Positions 35,242 to 43,467 of a stretch of DNA of 64,000 nucleotides are shown in pieces. Position numbers and translations under genes: made by a program. The DNA lies in contig CAJKSP010000004.1 in the NCBI GenBank assembly GCA_905202595.1, positions 1-64,000 of the forward strand. Reading direction: 5' to 3'. The notes below the pieces were generated by a model. It was not told the origin of the DNA, did no database searches, and saw only the letters and a program-made list of their open reading frames with translations. The first letter of the stretch is position 1. Every line of letters begins with the position of its first letter. This stretch comes from an uncultured Sutterella sp. (lineage in GTDB: Bacteria; Pseudomonadota; Gammaproteobacteria; Burkholderiales; Burkholderiaceae_F).

Positions 35242-36723
35242 ATGCTCGAAGAAACCATCAAGCAACAGGGACGCTCTCAAGTGAGCGTTACCCAGCGCAT
35301 TACCCTGCCGCAGCAGGGCGGCCTTTCCTATACGGTCGACACTTACTTCTTCCTGCCCGCAGAGCTTCTCATCAATGAGCACACTTATACGCACTTGGAC
35401 TTCGAGAAGCGGCTGAAGACCTACATCCGCCTCTCCTGTCCGCAGCTGCCGCTCTCTGCGCTCGTTGCGGCCAATGGGCCCTTCGACGAACTGCTCTGGT
35501 CTCTTGCCGCTGCTAGTGAGCAAATTCGCGCCGGCAACTCCCGACCGTCAGCCGAGAGCGAAGACCGGAACCGCTCGACCTTTGAAACAGCCTTCAAGCA
35601 CTACGCGCTCCTCTATGAGCGAGCCGTGAAGCATGCTGCCGAACAGCTTTCTGCTGATGCTCAGGCCGGCAAGCTGGACGCGGCACAGATCGAGCAATTC
35701 TTTGCTGAGGCAAAAGCTGCCCGCGATGCATTCCGTAGCATAGAAGCGCGAACCCAAGCGCTTGAAGCCAAGCTTTCATCGCGCGCATATGAAGCATGTG
35801 ATGAATTCATGTCGGTCAGCACCGCTAAAGCGCTTGCTCCCCTCGTCAAGAGCCTGCCTGCAGATGTGCAGCAGCTCCTTGCTCAGCATTGGATTGAAGA
35901 GAAACGCTATCTCGAAGAGAAATATCCCGGCTCCCAGGCTACTTCTCCTGCCGACAGAGAGCGCGTCCTCTACCGCTGGCGGGCGGTGCGCAAATTCGTC
36001 AACCGCAGCCTCTATCTCAGCATCCACTACCGAAAAGGCGCTCCGCTGCTTCTTCATTCCATCTACGGCTTTGCCGCTGCGGTATCGATGATCTTCGCCA
36101 CGCTCGTCGCCTTTGCCTGGCAAAGCCGGTATGGAAGCCTCTCGCTGAATCTCTTTTTTGCCTTAGTTCTCGCCTACATCTTTAAAGACCGCATTAAGGA
36201 GGTCATGCGGACGCGGCTGCAACACCTCTTCCGGCGCTGGATTCCTGACCGCCGGCTTGAAATACGGCAGGGGGATGCATTCAGCGTCGGCACCTGCGAA
36301 GAAAGTTTTGACTTCATGTCTGCGAGCGAACTACCTGCTGATGTCGTCCGCATGCGGATCGATGCCCGAGAAGCCCCCTTCAACTTTCTCAGCCGCGGAC
36401 GAAGCGAAGAAATCCTGCGCTACCGAAAGCGGGTGCGGCTGCATCCGAACCCGAAAATGTTCGCGCAGACAAGTCACCGCATCGTCGACATTACGCGCTT
36501 CGACGTGTCGGACTTTCTGCGCAACATTGACAGCCTCTATTCCGAACTGCCTGAATTCGATCTCGACGAGCCTGAACTCAAACGCATTGAAAAAACGTAT
36601 CACATTTATATGGCCCGAACGACGCATATCGGCGAGCAGGCTTCGGCTGACTTGACGCGTCTGCTCGTCACCGCCGACGGTATCCGTTCGCTTGAGTCGA
36701 TTGTGACGCCGATGCCGCTTTAG
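35242..36723 (+). CDS. Hypothetical membrane protein, 493 residues
   Basis: I do not recognise this family. The N-terminal 260 residues are soluble and charged, with helical, possibly coiled-coil content between residues 115 and 185. Two hydrophobic helices follow at about 268-292 and 300-314, with a very short turn between them, so both large domains should be cytoplasmic. After a basic stretch (KDRIKEVMRTRLQHLFRRW) comes a C-terminal domain of about 150 residues with alternating beta-like segments. The ATG has GAGGAG eight bases upstream. It is 30 bases after the radical SAM gene and ends at a strong terminator, so the two probably form an operon. Confidence 0.75.
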   Translation: MLEETIKQQGRSQVSVTQRITLPQQGGLSYTVDTYFFLPAELLINEHTYTHLDFEKRLKTYIRLSCPQLPLSALVAANGPFDELLWSLAAASEQIRAGNSRPSAESEDRNRSTFETAFKHYALLYERAVKHAAEQLSADAQAGKLDAAQIEQFFAEAKAARDAFRSIEARTQALEAKLSSRAYEACDEFMSVSTAKALAPLVKSLPADVQQLLAQHWIEEKRYLEEKYPGSQATSPADRERVLYRWRAVRKFVNRSLYLSIHYRKGAPLLLHSIYGFAAAVSMIFATLVAFAWQSRYGSLSLNLFFALVLAYIFKDRIKEVMRTRLQHLFRRWIPDRRLEIRQGDAFSVGTCEESFDFMSASELPADVVRMRIDAREAPFNFLSRGRSEEILRYRKRVRLHPNPKMFAQTSHRIVDITRFDVSDFLRNIDSLYSELPEFDLDEPELKRIEKTYHIYMARTTHIGEQASADLTRLLVTADGIRSLESIVTPMPL

Positions 36724-36744
36724 CTATCGTCGACGAGAGGCGCA

Positions 36745-36785
36745 AAAAAGCTCCGCGCGCCATGAAGCGCCGGAGCTTTTTGTTT
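36745..36785. terminator. Bidirectional terminator between the hypothetical gene and htpX
   Basis: AAAAAGCTCCG pairs with CGGAGCTTTTT, with a T-rich run on the plus side and A-rich on the other. A second small stem (GCACACCAC/GTGGTGC) lies 20 bases on, towards htpX. Confidence 0.85.
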
Positions 36786-36835
36786 TGTATCGCTGCGCGG
36801 CCGCACACCACAACGTGGTGCGCGGCGCCCGTTCA

Positions 36836-37738
36836 TCAGTCCGCTGCGTAGCGGCGTTCTTCAAGTGCCTTGATGCGCTCTTCAATGGAGGGATGAGAAG
36901 CAAAGAGGCTACCCATGCCGCCAGCAATGCCGAAGCCCTTGACGGAGCCAGGGAGCTCCTGAGACTCAAGTCCTCCCAGGCGGCGAAGAGCATCAACCAT
37001 CGGACGGCTGCCGCCCATGATCGAAGCAGCGCCGGCATCGGCATGGAATTCACGCCAACGGCTGAAGGCCGCTACAACCATCGACGCCAGGAAGCCGAGC
37101 GCAATATCGAGCACCATGGACGTAATGTAATACGCGGCACCAGGCGCATCGCTTTCATTGCGAAGAATGCCGCGGTCGACCACCCAGCCGATAATGCGGC
37201 TGAAGAAAACAACGAAGGTGTTCATCACGCCCTGCAGCAGGGTCATCGTGACCATGTCGCCATTTTTGACGTGGCTGATCTCATGAGCAAGCACAGCTTC
37301 AAGCTCGTCGCGATTCATCGTGCTCAGCAGGCCCGTCGACACCGCAACCATCGAGCTCGAACGCGAAGCGCCTGTCGCAAACGCATTGGGATCGCCCTCA
37401 TAAATGCCGACTTCTGGCATCGGAATGCCCGCCTTGTCTGCTTGGCGGCGCACGACATCGACGAGATACTGCTCAAGACCGTTCTGCGGACGATCGACAT
37501 CGATCATCTGCACGCCCATTGAAGTCTTGGCCATCGTCTTCGAAAGCGCCAGCGAAATGAGCGAGCCTGCGAAGCCGACTACCATCGAGAAGATGAAGAG
37601 AGCGCCGAGATTGAGGCTCTTGCCGGCCATAGTGCCGAAATTCACCCCGAATACCATCGAAATGATGGTGAGCACGATGCTGAGCATGATGAAGATGGCG
37701 AGATTCGCCAGGATCAGCAAGCCGATGCGCTTAAGCAT
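36836..37738 (-). CDS. htpX: Heat-shock membrane protease HtpX
   Basis: HtpX is a zinc metalloprotease of the inner membrane that removes misfolded membrane proteins alongside FtsH. The 300-residue protein has two N-terminal helices, the HEISH zinc site near residue 151, two further hydrophobic segments, and the third ligand Glu in SRWREFHADAGAA. It is 13 residues longer than some relatives only in its C-terminal tail. It is transcribed alone. I did not see a convincing sigma-32 promoter in the 240 bases upstream; a TAGAAT -10 like element lies at 37875-37880 on the minus strand. Confidence 0.94.
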   Translation of the reverse strand: MLKRIGLLILANLAIFIMLSIVLTIISMVFGVNFGTMAGKSLNLGALFIFSMVVGFAGSLISLALSKTMAKTSMGVQMIDVDRPQNGLEQYLVDVVRRQADKAGIPMPEVGIYEGDPNAFATGASRSSSMVAVSTGLLSTMNRDELEAVLAHEISHVKNGDMVTMTLLQGVMNTFVVFFSRIIGWVVDRGILRNESDAPGAAYYITSMVLDIALGFLASMVVAAFSRWREFHADAGAASIMGGSRPMVDALRRLGGLESQELPGSVKGFGIAGGMGSLFASHPSIEERIKALEERRYAAD

Positions 37739-37949
37739 ATTTTTCTTTTTTCCTCAGTAGAAGCGGCGCCGAAAAATGGATGGACTGCGCTGCAGCCAGA
37801 CGGCTTTCCCTGAAGGGAGAAGGCCGACCGCACTACAAGCGACGCGCCGGCGGCGCCTGCCGATGAATGAAACAATTCTATGAAGCATGCGCGAATGCAC
37901 GCGGCGGCAGGCGCTTCGGAATTTGTAACAAAGCCCGCAGACCGGACAG

Positions 37950-37971
37950 CCATCAAGGGAAACCCTGATGG
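37950..37971 (-). terminator. Hairpin after lapB
   Basis: CCATCAGGG pairs with CCCTTGATGG (one bulge) across a three-base loop just past the lapB stop on the minus strand; no long U run. Confidence 0.5.
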
Positions 37972-37980
37972 TGCGAGCGA

Positions 37981-39156
37981 TCAAGTGCGCACACGACGCT
38001 TGATATCCTCGATGCGCCGAGGCGGGAAGCTGTCCCACGAGCCGCAGCCTAGGCAATGCCAGCTGAAATTGGACGCCAGGAAGCCGCACTTGCGGCATTG
38101 ATAACGAGAGAATCGCCTCGCATGACGCCCCAAAAGCCCGGCCAGAAGCTTTGTCTGTTCGTCGTTGGGATCTGCCTGGCTCTTGAGCTGCACCAGCGCA
38201 TTGAACGCGGACAGACTCGGATGCTCCTGCAGCACCTTGACAGCGATCTCCTCGGCAGCCGGCGCACCTTCCCACGCGGCAATGCGAGTGAGCGCCGCCT
38301 CCATGGCATCAATCGTTCTGCTCGAATCGCAAGCATCCTTCAGCAGCGACACGGCTCCTGCCTTGTCGCCGAGCTTGGACATAGCGTCTGCAAGCGGTCC
38401 CACCATAATAGGCAGATAGTCTGGAAAGGCTTCTGCCGTACGGTGCCAAATGTCAACAGCACCCTGCACATCACCTTGAGCGATGCGCGCAGCTCCCGCA
38501 GCAATGCCCACTCGAGGGGTGGCTTTGAAATACGAGCGCGCCTTCTCAACCAGAAGATCTGCCTCTTCAAAACGCTTCGCCTTCACTGCGCCTTCAATGC
38601 GCTCGCAGTAGAAGTGTGCAATTTCTTCCGTGTGATTCTCGCCAGCGCGCGTTTCCAGCAGACGCGCAGTCTCCGTTGCCGAAGCCCATTCGTGCTCGGT
38701 GACATAGATGCCCAGCAGGCGGCGAAGCGCATAGAGATGCTCGCTTGGCTCTTCGGAGAGGCGGCGGAACGCCGCTTCAGCCCGGTCGAAAAAGCCGGCC
38801 TTGATGTAGTCCTCTGCAAGCTCCTTCAGAGCGCGTGCGCGCTCTTCCTTTGAAATGTCTGCGCGGTTGTAGAGGCTGCGGTGCAAACGAATAGCCCGCT
38901 CGAACTCTCCGCGGCGGCGGAACAGATCGCCGAGCACGTGATGAAATTCCGTGCGCTCAGGATCCAGGCGAACAGCCTCAATGAAGGCGTCGATGGCCTT
39001 GTCGGTTTCCCCGGCCAGCAGAAGCGAAACGCCCTTCGAATACACCTCAGGCGCATTCCCGTCGTCGGCGTGCTGCCGAAGATCTATCCCGCGGCACAGC
39101 CAGCCTGCCGCGAAAAGAAGAGGAACCAGAACGAGGTACCAGAGTTCGAAGTCCAT
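37981..39156 (-). CDS. lapB: LPS assembly protein LapB (YciM)
   Basis: LapB is a membrane-anchored adaptor that presents LpxC to FtsH and so sets the rate of LPS synthesis. The 391-residue protein has one N-terminal membrane helix, a long run of TPR repeats between residues 35 and 335, and a C-terminal rubredoxin-type metal site with two CxxC pairs (YQCRKCG and HCLGCG). All parts are present. In most relatives lapA lies just upstream; here the 224-base gap to ihfB holds only a terminator and no LapA-like frame. FtsH is encoded at 15-17 kb. Confidence 0.94.
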   Translation of the reverse strand: MDFELWYLVLVPLLFAAGWLCRGIDLRQHADDGNAPEVYSKGVSLLLAGETDKAIDAFIEAVRLDPERTEFHHVLGDLFRRRGEFERAIRLHRSLYNRADISKEERARALKELAEDYIKAGFFDRAEAAFRRLSEEPSEHLYALRRLLGIYVTEHEWASATETARLLETRAGENHTEEIAHFYCERIEGAVKAKRFEEADLLVEKARSYFKATPRVGIAAGAARIAQGDVQGAVDIWHRTAEAFPDYLPIMVGPLADAMSKLGDKAGAVSLLKDACDSSRTIDAMEAALTRIAAWEGAPAAEEIAVKVLQEHPSLSAFNALVQLKSQADPNDEQTKLLAGLLGRHARRFSRYQCRKCGFLASNFSWHCLGCGSWDSFPPRRIEDIKRRVRT

Positions 39157-39274
39157 GGCTACTGCGCCGACGCATCAAGCGGCCGGCGAATCAAAAGATC
39201 GAAGAAAAGTGCTGATTTTACCTCGAAGCGCCAGTCTCCACTGCAATTGTGCCGACTGCGCCTCGCGGACATTG

Positions 39275-39314
39275 AAAAAGCCGCGGCGCTTCTGATGAAG
39301 CATCCGCGGCTTTT
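39275..39314 (-). terminator. Intrinsic terminator after ihfB
   Basis: AAAAGCCGCGG pairs with CCGCGGCTTTTT on the minus strand, with a U run. It stands where lapA is usually found, between ihfB and lapB. Confidence 0.8.
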
Positions 39315-39380
39315 GTTGCCTGTTGAAGGCTTAGGCTTCAGAGAAGCGGGAGCATTCCCTGAAGCCATTCATCGACTGGC

Positions 39381-39677
39381 CTAAGAGGCTTTGTCCACTC
39401 GCTCGCGCAGCCCCTTGCCCGCCTTGAAAAAGACGGAATAGCGGGGATGCACCGCGACGGGAGAGCCGTCCTGAGGATTGCGTCCCGTCCGCTGGGGACG
39501 GAACTTAAGCCCGAACGAGCCGAACCCGCGGATCTCAATCCGATTGCCGTCGACAAGCGTCTGCGCCATCGTGCGGATGATGACGGCGGCGCCGGCTTCA
39601 CAGACGCGCGCGCGTTCTCCGTCGTAGAACGACACAAGCTCATCGATCAGTTCGGATTTCGTCAGGGTCTGACCCAT
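39381..39677 (-). CDS. ihfB: Integration host factor beta subunit
   Basis: IhfB pairs with IhfA to bend DNA at specific sites in replication, recombination and sigma-54 transcription. The 98-residue protein has the HU/IHF fold with the beta arm GRNPQDGSPVAVHPRY, containing the Pro that intercalates, and GFGSFGLKFRPQRTGRNP before it. A strong AGGAGG precedes the ATG. It follows rpsA by 21 bases, as in most proteobacteria, and ends at a terminator. Confidence 0.95.
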   Translation of the reverse strand: MGQTLTKSELIDELVSFYDGERARVCEAGAAVIIRTMAQTLVDGNRIEIRGFGSFGLKFRPQRTGRNPQDGSPVAVHPRYSVFFKAGKGLRERVDKAS

Positions 39678-39698
39678 GCTGGCCTCCTATGCTGCCGA

Positions 39699-41393
39699 TT
39701 ACTTCTGCTCGAGCTTGGCCTTGAGCAGCGCGCCAAGGTTCGTCGTGCCCGCCGCAGCGCCGGCATCGGCATTGAGACGGTCGAGAGCCTGACGAGCCTC
39801 GACAGCATCCTTGGCCTTGATGGAGACCTGAATGCTGCGGTTCTTGCGGTCAAGGCTGGTGATCACGGCTTCGATTTCCTGACCAACCGTGAGACGCGTC
39901 GTCGCATCTTCAACGCGGTCAGCGGAGATCTCGCTCGCGCGCAGATAGCCTTCAACATCGCCGCCGAGGTCGATCACAGCGCCCTTGGCGTCAACCGACT
40001 TGACGGTGCCCTTGACGACCGAGCCCTTCTCGTGCGTGCTGACGAAGTTGCTGAACGGATCGCCGCCGAGCTGCTTGATGCCGAGGCTGATGCGCTCGCG
40101 CTCGGTATCGATCGCGAGGACAACGGCTTCAACCTCATCGCCCTTCTTGTACTTGCGGACGGCTTCTTCACCCGGCTCGTTCCAGGAGAGGTCAGAGAGG
40201 TGCACAAGGCCGTCAATGCTACCAGCCAGGCCGATGAACACGCCGAAGTCCGTGATCGACTTGATCTGGCCCTTAACGTGATCGCCCTTCTTGTGGGACT
40301 GCGAGAACTCTTCCCAAGGATTCGGCTTGCACTGCTTCATGCCGAGGGAGATGCGACGGCGATCCTCATCGATGTCGAGAACCATGACTTCGACTTCGCC
40401 GCCAAGCGTGACCATCTTGCGCGGATCGACGTTCTTGTTGGTCCAGTCCATTTCGGAAACGTGGACGAGACCTTCAATGCCGTCTTCAACCTCAACGAAG
40501 GCACCGTAGTCGGTGATGTTCGTGACCTTGCCGAAGAGGCGCGTTCCCTTCGGATAGCGACGGGAGATGCCGATCCACGGATCTTCGCCGAGCTGCTTGA
40601 GGCCCAGGGAGACGCGGCACTTTTCCTTGTCGAACTTGAGGACCTTGGCTTCGATTTCCTGGCCAACCTGGACCACTTCGCTCGGATGATGCACGCGGCG
40701 CCAAGCGAGGTCGGTGATGTGGAGGAGGCCGTCGAGGCCGCCGAGGTCGACGAAGGCACCGTAGTCGGTGATGTTCTTGACGACGCCCTTGACGACGGTG
40801 CCTTCCTGCAGCGTCTCAAGGAGCTTGGCGCGTTCAGCGCCCATCGTGGCTTCAAGAACGGCACGGCGGGACACAACGACGTTGTTGCGCTTGCGGTCGA
40901 GCTTGATGACCTTGAAGTCAAAGGTCTTGCCTTCGTAGGGCGTGGTGTCCTTAACGGGGCGCGTATCGACGAGCGAACCCGGGAGGAACGCGCGGATGCC
41001 GTTGGTCATGACGGTAAGACCGCCCTTGACCTTGCCCGTCACCGTGCCCTTGATCAGGTCGCCGGATTCGAGGGCCTGCTCGAGGTGCATCCAAGCGGCG
41101 AGACGCTTGGCCTTGTCGCGGCTGAGAATCGTGGAGCCGTAGCCGTTCTCGAACGACTCGATGGCGACAGAAACGAAATCGCCAGGCTTGACGGTGATTT
41201 CGCCCTGATCGTCCTTGAACTCGTCAGCGGGCACGTAGGCTTCGCTCTTGAGGCCGGCATTGACGACGACAACGTCCTTGTCGACGCGCACCACTTCGGC
41301 GGAGATGACTTCACCCTGGCGCATTTCCTGGCTAGCAAGGCTCTGCTCGAAAAGCTCAGCGAAGGATTCGGGCTTGTTGGTTTCGTTGGACAT
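39699..41393 (-). CDS. rpsA: 30S ribosomal protein S1
   Basis: S1 binds mRNA at the 30S platform and starts translation on weak or structured leaders. The 564-residue protein has six S1 domains; the first two (residues 20-190) are the ribosome-binding pair, and the last four contain repeated GxVxxITDFGxFV motifs. The ATG at 41393 begins MSNETNKPES; the sequence upstream has no Shine-Dalgarno match, which is usual for rpsA, where S1 itself controls translation. A hairpin lies in the leader at 41428-41457. It follows cmk, as in E. coli. Confidence 0.96.
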   Translation of the reverse strand: MSNETNKPESFAELFEQSLASQEMRQGEVISAEVVRVDKDVVVVNAGLKSEAYVPADEFKDDQGEITVKPGDFVSVAIESFENGYGSTILSRDKAKRLAAWMHLEQALESGDLIKGTVTGKVKGGLTVMTNGIRAFLPGSLVDTRPVKDTTPYEGKTFDFKVIKLDRKRNNVVVSRRAVLEATMGAERAKLLETLQEGTVVKGVVKNITDYGAFVDLGGLDGLLHITDLAWRRVHHPSEVVQVGQEIEAKVLKFDKEKCRVSLGLKQLGEDPWIGISRRYPKGTRLFGKVTNITDYGAFVEVEDGIEGLVHVSEMDWTNKNVDPRKMVTLGGEVEVMVLDIDEDRRRISLGMKQCKPNPWEEFSQSHKKGDHVKGQIKSITDFGVFIGLAGSIDGLVHLSDLSWNEPGEEAVRKYKKGDEVEAVVLAIDTERERISLGIKQLGGDPFSNFVSTHEKGSVVKGTVKSVDAKGAVIDLGGDVEGYLRASEISADRVEDATTRLTVGQEIEAVITSLDRKNRSIQVSIKAKDAVEARQALDRLNADAGAAAGTTNLGALLKAKLEQK

Positions 41394-41427
41394 TATGTGG
41401 AAGAGATTTTGAAAAGCACACCCGCAG

Positions 41428-41457
41428 GGCGTCGAATCTGGAATTCGACGATGCCTT
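41428..41457 (-). promoter_or_regulatory. rpsA leader hairpin
   Basis: CGTCGAAT pairs with ATTCGACG, extended by GGC/GCC outside, in the untranslated leader about 35 bases before the rpsA start. Structured SD-less leaders are the known basis of S1 autoregulation; the role here is inferred. Confidence 0.5.
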
Positions 41458-41532
41458 TGGGCGGAGTTGATGAAATGCACTGACGCCGCCTTCCAGACGG
41501 CATCAGCGCGGAAATCCGCATCTTACAGCAAC

Positions 41533-42195
41533 TTAGCGGCGCAAGTTCCACCAGTCGAGGACTTTTTTGACCGCCGCTTCAATGCCCATGTCGGACGTAT
41601 CGAGAATGCTGGCGCCCGGCGCGGCGCGAAGCGGCGCCTCCGCCCGTTCTCGATCCCGGCGGTCGCGCTCCTCGAGATCCCTCGTAAGCGCCTCTAGATC
41701 AGCGGATTCGCCCCGCCCGAGAAGCTGCTTGTAGCGGCGTTCGGCTCGCACGCGGGCGCTCGCCGTCAGAAACACTTTGAGCTGCGCCTCAGGGAAAACG
41801 ACTGTACCCATATCGCGACCATCGGCAACAAGTCCCGGGAGCTGCGCCGCGCGGCGCTGCAGCTCGAAGAGCGCCCGGCGCACGCCCGGCACGGCGGCGA
41901 CTTTGGACGTTGCTGCGCTTACTGCTTCGGAGCGGATCGCCTGCGTGACGTCTTCGCCCTTAAGCAGAATCCGGCCGTTGAGAAAGACGGGCGCCATAGC
42001 GGCCGCCTCTCTCTCGAGCCCCGCGGCATCATCAAGCGGGATCCCAGCCTTGAGCGCCGCAAGCGTTGCAAGGCGGTAAAGCGCGCCGCTGTCCAGATAA
42101 TGAAAGCCCAGCGCCTTGGCGACAAGGCCGGCAATAGTGCCCTTGCCGCTCGCAGCCGGACCGTCAATGGCAATGACGGGAATGATTTCGGTCAT
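41533..42195 (-). CDS. cmk: Cytidylate kinase
   Basis: Cmk phosphorylates CMP and dCMP. The 220-residue protein has the P-loop IDGPAASGKGT at residues 10-20, YLDSGALYR, the DGRDMGTVVFP motif near 126, and the RYKQLL lid. It is between serC and rpsA. In related bacteria pheA, tyrA and aroA usually lie between serC and cmk; here the gap is only 47 bases. Confidence 0.95.
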   Translation of the reverse strand: MTEIIPVIAIDGPAASGKGTIAGLVAKALGFHYLDSGALYRLATLAALKAGIPLDDAAGLEREAAAMAPVFLNGRILLKGEDVTQAIRSEAVSAATSKVAAVPGVRRALFELQRRAAQLPGLVADGRDMGTVVFPEAQLKVFLTASARVRAERRYKQLLGRGESADLEALTRDLEERDRRDRERAEAPLRAAPGASILDTSDMGIEAAVKKVLDWWNLRR

Positions 42196-42242
42196 GATTC
42201 GTATGGGTAAGTTGCTTCAAAAATGAGGGAATGCGTCCGGAG

Positions 42243-43337
42243 CTAAATGCTCGCAGGTCCATGCCGCAGCGCAAAAGCTTTCATGAAGTCCGCGAGCGCC
42301 TGCGCGCCCTCCACCGGCATAGCGTTGTACATGGAAGCGCGAATACCGCCAACGCTGCGGTGCCCACCAAGGTTGAGAAGCCCCGCTTCGGCCGCCTCCG
42401 AAAGGAAGCTCTGCGTGAGCGCTTCATTTTTCAGGCGGAAGCAGACATTCATGCGGCTGCGCGACGCCGGCTCAACGCGGCACACATAAGTGTCAGGCAT
42501 TTCATCGATCGCTCGGTAGACGATGGACGAACGCTCCTTGGCAAGGCGGTTCATCTCCTCAACGCCGCCATGCTCCTCCACCCAATCCGCCATGAGGGAG
42601 GCGACATACAGCTGGAAGACAGGCGGCGTGTTGGGAATGCTGCCCGTGCGGGAGTAGACGGCGTAGTTCATGAGCGTCGGCACATCGGGACTTGCGAGGC
42701 CGAGCAGATCGCGCCGAATCACCACCACGACCAGACCGGCTACGCCGAAATTCTTCTGCGCGCATGCCCAGAAGAGGCCGAATTTCTCGGCGTCAATCGG
42801 ACGAGACAAGAAGTTGCTCGACATATCAGCAACGAGCGGCACGCTCGATTCCGCCGGCTGAGGCGTCTCGGAAAATTCCACGCCATGAATCGTCTCGTTG
42901 TCGCAGAAGTAGCAGTAGGCGCTCTCGGGAATAAGCGAGATCTCATCGTTTGCCGGCACGCGAGTGCCGTTGCCGGAGAAGGCGATCTGAGGCCTCGCGA
43001 AGCGAAGCACTTCCTTGGCCGCATTTTTGCTCCAGGCACCGGTGACCAGATACGAAGCAAGCGGACTTGCTCCGAGAAGATTCATCGGGATCATGGCAAA
43101 CTGCAGCCGGCCGCCGCCCTGACAGAAGAGGATGTCATAAGCGTCAGGAATGGCGAGAAGTCGCCGCAGCTTGGCGCGCAGCTCCGTCAGCAAAGCCTGA
43201 ACCAGCGGTCCGCGATGGCTCGCCTCCAAAATCGAAAAGCCGCTGCCGCGATAATCAAGCAGCTCGCCCTGAATGCGCTGAAGCACGCTGAGCGGAAGCA
43301 TGGCCGGACCCGGCGCAAAGTTGTAAGGACGTTCCAT
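42243..43337 (-). CDS. serC: Phosphoserine aminotransferase SerC
   Basis: SerC makes phosphoserine from 3-phosphohydroxypyruvate and also serves pyridoxal phosphate synthesis. The 364-residue PLP enzyme starts YNFAPGPAMLP, has the cofactor Lys in CAQKNFGVAGL near residue 195, and ends with GGHRSVGGIRASMYNAMP, which binds the substrate phosphate. It is downstream of gyrA behind an intrinsic terminator, so it may have its own promoter, and it probably leads into cmk. Confidence 0.95.
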   Translation of the reverse strand: MERPYNFAPGPAMLPLSVLQRIQGELLDYRGSGFSILEASHRGPLVQALLTELRAKLRRLLAIPDAYDILFCQGGGRLQFAMIPMNLLGASPLASYLVTGAWSKNAAKEVLRFARPQIAFSGNGTRVPANDEISLIPESAYCYFCDNETIHGVEFSETPQPAESSVPLVADMSSNFLSRPIDAEKFGLFWACAQKNFGVAGLVVVVIRRDLLGLASPDVPTLMNYAVYSRTGSIPNTPPVFQLYVASLMADWVEEHGGVEEMNRLAKERSSIVYRAIDEMPDTYVCRVEPASRSRMNVCFRLKNEALTQSFLSEAAEAGLLNLGGHRSVGGIRASMYNAMPVEGAQALADFMKAFALRHGPASI

Positions 43338-43358
43338 AGTTCAAGCGGGCTGATATGC

Positions 43359-43390
43359 AAAAAGGGGAGGTCGGCACTGCCGCCTCCCCT
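43359..43390 (-). terminator. Intrinsic terminator after gyrA
   Basis: AGGGGAGG pairs with CCTCCCCT on the minus strand, followed by five U residues. It separates gyrA from serC. Confidence 0.8.
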
Positions 43391-43467
43391 GTGGAAAGGA
43401 CGCCGCAGAGATGCGCTGGAAGCGCATCCCGCAAAGGCAGAGGGCGCGCACAGCGCCGCTCGCTACT

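Noticed and set aside
39447..41483. A 678-codon open frame antisense to rpsA, and similar long antisense frames over gyrA, ftsH, ftsK and glmM
   Set aside because: High GC and third-position bias leave the opposite strand without stops. The products are low-complexity, Arg/His/Ala-rich and match nothing, while the other strand encodes well-known proteins.
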